A stretch of DNA of 64,000 bases from BPIH01 sp042408535 (lineage in GTDB: Bacteria > Chloroflexota > Limnocylindria > Limnocylindrales > CSP1-4): positions 1-64,000 of the forward strand of contig JBHORA010000076.1 of the NCBI GenBank assembly GCA_042408535.1. The letters are read 5' to 3'. Shown one piece after another: positions 60,411 through 64,000 of the stretch. Each line of letters begins with the position of its first letter. Position 1 is the stretch's first letter. The notes under the pieces are model-generated. The model saw only the letters and a program-made list of their open reading frames with translations, was not told the DNA's origin and searched no databases. The position numbers were made by a program, and so were the translations under genes.

Positions 60411-61687
60411 CAACGACGACCTCTCGCCTCGGGCACGTCCGCCCCCTCCAGGCGACCCGAACGAGGGTCCTCCGTCGGGAGCGCCACGAGATCGATTCGG
60501 CCATCCTCGTCGCGGTCGTCGCCCTGGCCTCGATCGGGATCCTCATGGTCTACAGCTCCTCGGCGATGAAGGCCTATCTCGCCACCGACGACCCCTTCCG
60601 CGTCGTCGGACCGCAGATCGTCTGGGCCGCCATCGGCCTCGTGGCGATGATCGTCGCCAGTCGGATCGACTACCGGTACCTGCGGCTCGTCTCCGTCCCC
60701 CTCTTCGGGGTCGCCGTCCTCCTCCTCATCCTCGTCCTCTTGCCGCCCCTCGGGCCCCTCCAGCCGACTCGGGTCGGCGGTTCGGCCCGTTGGCTCCAGC
60801 TCGGCCCTCTGCCGGCGATCCACCCGGCCGAGGTCGCCAAGCTCGCCCTCGTCGTCTACCTCGCCCACTGGCTCGCTCGGCGGGGGGGCGAGGTGCGGGG
60901 TCTTCGAAGCGGGCTCCTGCCGTTCCTCGCTATCGCCGGTCCCGTCGTCGTCCTCGTCCTCCGGGAGCCCGACCTCGGGACGGGGATGGTCATCGGCCTG
61001 ACGGCTCTCGTCATGCTCTTCGTCGCCGGGGCGAGCCTCCTCGGGCTCGCCGGCTTCGCCGTCGGGGCGGTCCCGGCCGTCGGCCTCCTCTTCCTCCGCG
61101 ACTACCAACTCGACCGGATCCGGGCCTGGCTCGACCCCTGGGCCTATCCGGACACGATCGGCTTCCACACCATCCAGGGGCTCCTCGCCCTCGGTCTCGG
61201 AGGGCTCTTCGGAGCCGGCCTCGGCGAGAGCCGGCTGGCCGGCGGTCTCTTCCTGCCGAACGCAAGCAACGACTTCGTCTTCGCCGTCATCGGCGAGGAG
61301 TTTGGCTTCCTCGGCGGCCTCGTCGTCATCTTCCTGTTCGGCGTCCTCGCCTACCAGGGGATCCGAATCGCCCTCGGCGCCCCGGACACCTTCGGGGCCC
61401 TCCTGGCGACGGGGATCACGGCCTGGCTGACGATCCAGGCCTTCGTGAACATCGGGGTCGTCGTCGCCCTCTTCCCGATCACCGGCATCACCCTCCCCTT
61501 CATTTCGGCCGGTGGGTCGTCCCTCATCGTCAGCTTCACGGCGGTCGGCATCCTCCTGTCGATCAGCCGCGAGACCGTGGAACGAGGTACCTGGAACGAT
61601 GCGTCTCCTCTTGGCGGGCGGCGGTACGGGCGGGCACATCTACCCGGCCCTCGCCGTGGCCCGCGCCCTCAGAGCCCGATCGCCTGA
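60407..61687 (+). CDS. ftsW: Septal peptidoglycan glycosyltransferase FtsW (SEDS)
   Basis: 426 aa SEDS protein with about ten TM segments. ILMVYSSSAMKAYL, GGSARWLQLGPLPAIHPAEVAKLALVVYLAHWLA, REPDLGTGMV, TIQGLLALGLGGLFGAGLGES, NDFVFAVIGEEFGFLGG and PFISAGGSSLIVSFTAVGILLSISR are FtsW hallmarks. The Asp of the large loop (REPDLG and downstream region) is the expected catalytic area. The C-terminal about 30 residues (SPLGGRRYGRAHLPGPRRG) are encoded within the murG start region, an 89-bp overlap. Confidence 0.95.
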   Translation: MTTTTSRLGHVRPLQATRTRVLRRERHEIDSAILVAVVALASIGILMVYSSSAMKAYLATDDPFRVVGPQIVWAAIGLVAMIVASRIDYRYLRLVSVPLFGVAVLLLILVLLPPLGPLQPTRVGGSARWLQLGPLPAIHPAEVAKLALVVYLAHWLARRGGEVRGLRSGLLPFLAIAGPVVVLVLREPDLGTGMVIGLTALVMLFVAGASLLGLAGFAVGAVPAVGLLFLRDYQLDRIRAWLDPWAYPDTIGFHTIQGLLALGLGGLFGAGLGESRLAGGLFLPNASNDFVFAVIGEEFGFLGGLVVIFLFGVLAYQGIRIALGAPDTFGALLATGITAWLTIQAFVNIGVVVALFPITGITLPFISAGGSSLIVSFTAVGILLSISRETVERGTWNDASPLGGRRYGRAHLPGPRRGPRPQSPIA

Positions 61688-62750
61688 ACTCGACCTCGTC
61701 TGGGTCGGCGGCCACCGGGGCCTCGAGGCACGCCTCGTCCCGGCGGCCGGGATCCGGCTCCGTCGGCTCCTCCTCCGGTCCCTCCGGACGGTGGAGCGCG
61801 ATCTCCACCTCGTCCTCGATCCCCTGAGGCTCCTCGCCTCGCTCCCCCAGGCGGCTGCCCTCCTCCTCGCCGAACGACCGGCGGCGGTCGTCGCCACCGG
61901 TGGCTACGCGAGCATCCCCGTCCTCGTCGCCGCCCGGCTCCTCGGCGTCCCGGCGCTCCTCTGGGAGGGGAACGTCGTCCCCGGGCGGAGTGTCCGGGCG
62001 ACGGCTCGCCTCGCCCGTGTCGTCGCCGTCGCCGACCCGGCGACCTGCGGCGCCCTCGCCCGGTCCGACCGCTGCTACGTGACCGGGACGCCGATCCGCG
62101 ACGTCCGGAGGGTCGATCGCGACGCGGCCCGCCGGCGCTTCGAGATCCCGCCCGGTGGGCGGGCCATCCTCGTCTTCGGGGGGTCCCAGGCCGCCCGCCG
62201 CTTGAACGAGGCTGTCCTCGCCGCCCTCCCCGAACTCATCGAGCGGGCCTGGGTCCTGCACGTCACCGGGACCGAGGGGTACGCCGCGGCCCTCGCCGCC
62301 CGAGAGCGGCTCCCAGCCGAGCGGCGCGAGCGCTATCGCCCGTACCCCTTCCTTCACGAGGAGATGACCGACGCCCTCGGCGCTGCCGATCTCCTCGTCG
62401 GCCGGGCCGGCGCCTCGACCCTCGCCGAGGCAGCCGCCTTCGGCCTCCCCGTCGTCATCGTTCCCTATCCCCACGCCGCCGGCCACCAGCTGGCGAACGC
62501 AGAACGCGTCGTCGCCGCCGGGGCCGGACGCCTCATCCGAGACGAGGCGTTCGATGCCGCCGCCCTCCTCGATGCCGCCGCCCTCCTCGAACGGCCGGCC
62601 GAGCACGCCCGGATGGCTGCGGCGGCCCGGAGCCTCGCCCGGCCGGGTGCCGCCGATGCCGTCGCCGAGCTCGTCCTCGCCCTCGCCCTTCGGCGACCGC
62701 TGCCCGAGCCGGCGGCCGTTGAGCGCTTGGCCACGGGCGCCGTCGGCTGA
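61599..62750 (+). CDS. murG: UDP-GlcNAc:lipid I N-acetylglucosaminyltransferase MurG
   Basis: 383 aa GT28 enzyme, membrane-associated, makes lipid II. N-terminal LLLAGGGTGGHIYPALAVARAL, VVATGGYASIPVLVAARLLGVPALLWEGNVVPG, VTGTPIRDVRR, VFGGSQAARRLNEAVLAALP, and the UDP-GlcNAc site VGRAGASTLAEAAAFGLPVVIVPYPHAAGHQLANA are canonical. The invariant N-terminus fixes ATG 61599, inside the ftsW 3' end. Confidence 0.97.
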   Translation: MRLLLAGGGTGGHIYPALAVARALRARSPELDLVWVGGHRGLEARLVPAAGIRLRRLLLRSLRTVERDLHLVLDPLRLLASLPQAAALLLAERPAAVVATGGYASIPVLVAARLLGVPALLWEGNVVPGRSVRATARLARVVAVADPATCGALARSDRCYVTGTPIRDVRRVDRDAARRRFEIPPGGRAILVFGGSQAARRLNEAVLAALPELIERAWVLHVTGTEGYAAALAARERLPAERRERYRPYPFLHEEMTDALGAADLLVGRAGASTLAEAAAFGLPVVIVPYPHAAGHQLANAERVVAAGAGRLIRDEAFDAAALLDAAALLERPAEHARMAAAARSLARPGAADAVAELVLALALRRPLPEPAAVERLATGAVG

Positions 62751-62798
62751 ACGAGGTGAAGGCCGCGATGGAGGACGCCGAGGTGCCGGACGGGCAGG

Positions 62799-63860
62799 GT
62801 GGACGAGATGCCAGCGGTGTTTGATCCGGTCGCCGTCGCCACCGACATCGGCCGCCGGCTCGGGGTCAAGGTCGTCCGGAACCAGCCCCTCGCCCGTCTG
62901 ACGACCCTCCGGGTCGGCGGGCCCGCCGACCTCTACGCCGTCGCCCGGAACGCCTTCGAGCTCCGGGCCCTCGTCCGCTACGCCCGGAGCCGGGACATCC
63001 CCCACGTCCTCCTCGGTCGGGGGAGCAACGTCGTCGTTGCCGACGCCGGCATCCGAGGCCTCGTCATCGCCGTCCGGGCCGAGGGGAGCCGGATCGAGGG
63101 GGAGCGCTACGTCGCCGAGGCCGGCGTCCCCATGGCCCGAGCCGCGACCGAGACGAGTGGCGCCGGTCTCGCCGGGCTCGAGTTCGGCCTCGCCATCCCG
63201 GGCACCGTCGGCGGGGCCGTCTGGGCGAACGCCGGCGCCCACGGCAGCGACGTCGCCGCCGTCCTCGAGTCGGCGACGATCCTCGCCGCCGACGGGCGGG
63301 AGCTCCGCCTGGGACCCTCGGAGCTCGGCCTTGCCTACCGGACGAGCCGTCTCAAGATCCCCCCCGGCGTTGCCGACGTCACCCCGCCGGGACGGGCCGC
63401 GGCGCCGACGGAGGTCGTCCTCGCCGCCGCCTTCCGCCTCCGCCCGGACGACCCAGCCGCCATCCGGGCCCGCCTCGACGACATCCGCCGCTGGCGGCGG
63501 GAGCACCAGCCCCTCGGGCTTCCGTCGGCCGGGAGCGTCTTCCGGAACCCGCCGGGCGATGCCGCCGGGCGCCTCGGCGAAGCCGCCGGCTGCAAGGGCT
63601 GGCAGGTCGGCGGGGCGAGGGTCTCGGAGCGCCACGCGAACTTCATCGTCACCGACGGCCGGGCCCGGGCGGCCGACGTCCGCCGCCTCGCCGAGCGGGT
63701 CCGAGCAGCCGTCGCCGACCGCTTCGGGATCCGGCTCGAGTACGAGGTCGTCTTCCTCGGCGACTGGCCGGCCGGCCACGAGCCCGACGGCCAGGGCGAG
63801 AGCCCCGGGGACCCGCCACCGAGCCCCCTCCCGAAGCGCCCATCGGAGGTCGATCGATGA
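62799..63860 (+). CDS. murB: UDP-N-acetylenolpyruvoylglucosamine reductase MurB
   Basis: 353 aa FAD enzyme. PLARLTTLRVGGPADLYAVA, LLGRGSNVVVADAGIRGLVI, GLEFGLAIPGTVGGAVWANAGAHG, LAYRTSRLK and the catalytic Ser in LPSAGSVFRNPPG are clear. This is the shorter Gram-positive type. The C-terminus has a Pro/Gly-rich tail. GTG 62799 or ATG 62808 starts it. murC, often fused or adjacent, is absent. Confidence 0.95.
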   Translation: MDEMPAVFDPVAVATDIGRRLGVKVVRNQPLARLTTLRVGGPADLYAVARNAFELRALVRYARSRDIPHVLLGRGSNVVVADAGIRGLVIAVRAEGSRIEGERYVAEAGVPMARAATETSGAGLAGLEFGLAIPGTVGGAVWANAGAHGSDVAAVLESATILAADGRELRLGPSELGLAYRTSRLKIPPGVADVTPPGRAAAPTEVVLAAAFRLRPDDPAAIRARLDDIRRWRREHQPLGLPSAGSVFRNPPGDAAGRLGEAAGCKGWQVGGARVSERHANFIVTDGRARAADVRRLAERVRAAVADRFGIRLEYEVVFLGDWPAGHEPDGQGESPGDPPPSPLPKRPSEVDR

Positions 63861-64000
63861 CCCCTCCGCCTGCAGCCGCGAACGGCCGTCCGGACAGTGA
63901 CCCCGTCGCCGTCGTCTTCGGCGGGCCGTCGGCCGAGCACGACGTCTCCATCGTCTCCGGCCTCGCCATCGCCCGGGCCCTCGCCGAGGGAGGCCGGCCG
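63857..64000 (+). CDS. ddl: D-alanine-D-alanine ligase, 5' part (cut by window end)
   Basis: Only the first 48 codons are inside the window. VAVVFGGPSAEHDVSIVSGLAIARAL is the highly conserved Ddl N-terminus. ATG overlaps the murB stop by 4 bp (ATGA). It would supply D-Ala-D-Ala to MurF. Confidence 0.88.
   Translation, partial: MTPPPAAANGRPDSDPVAVVFGGPSAEHDVSIVSGLAIARALAEGGRP

Overview
The window is very GC-rich, with strong G/C bias at third codon positions, GTG/TTG starts alongside ATG, and many 4-bp ATGA/GTGA overlaps between consecutive genes. It encodes a menaquinone pathway, a four-subunit succinate dehydrogenase, a propionyl-CoA to succinyl-CoA route, an F420-type (LLM) oxidoreductase and a mraZ-led division/cell-wall (dcw) cluster. 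I infer a high-GC member of the Chloroflexota (Limnocylindria/Ellin6529-like), with Actinomycetota as the main alternative. No tRNA, 5S/16S/23S rRNA, transposase, integrase or CRISPR array was recognised.

Layout. 0.2-7.5 kb: a GH3 lipoprotein, then a minus-strand wall operon (class A PBP, MurJ lipid II flippase, FemX-like aminoacyltransferase). 7.6-18.2 kb: an ABM-domain protein, then a TetR regulator translationally coupled to a men cluster in the order menF-menD-menB-menA-menC-menE/hydrolase fusion. A perfect 16-bp palindrome lies just before tetR. An eight-unit, 51-bp-period inverted repeat array lies between menA and menC. 18.3-21.5 kb: mscL with a zinc-ribbon tail, a hybrid histidine kinase and an LLM oxidoreductase. 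21.6-24.7 kb: a mercury/thiophilic-metal locus (merA, merP, a small MerT/MerF-like protein, a CmtR-like ArsR repressor). Two near-identical operator-like sites lie at its two promoters, and an orphan ClC-type CBS/RCK_C protein sits inside it. 24.8-30.6 kb: ROK sugar kinase, LiaF/DUF4097-type envelope proteins, PlsC-like acyltransferase, a second UbiA-type prenyltransferase and several unknowns.

30.9-39.8 kb: parB-parA, two DnaA-box-like 9-mers and three copies of a palindrome that I propose is the parS of this lineage. These are followed by an acyl-CoA (probably propionyl-CoA) carboxylase in three polypeptides, methylmalonyl-CoA mutase catalytic subunit and methylmalonyl-CoA epimerase. 39.9-42.6 kb: a polar amino-acid ABC importer. 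42.8-49.2 kb: sucC-sucD divergent from sdhCDAB, so propionyl-CoA carbon can be traced through methylmalonyl-CoA, succinyl-CoA and succinate to fumarate, with electrons passed to the menaquinone made by the men cluster. 49.3-50.2 kb: an RNase HI-like protein and the RNase P RNA (rnpB) with its own promoter. 50.3-51.9 kb: a small Cys-rich protein and a LysM membrane protein.

52.1-64.0 kb: the dcw cluster mraZ-rsmH-(small basic ORF)-ftsL-ftsI-murF-mraY-murD-ftsW-murG-murB-ddl. It is preceded by a clear promoter and three 10-bp-spaced MraZ boxes. murE and murC are missing from their usual places. ddl runs off the end of the window.
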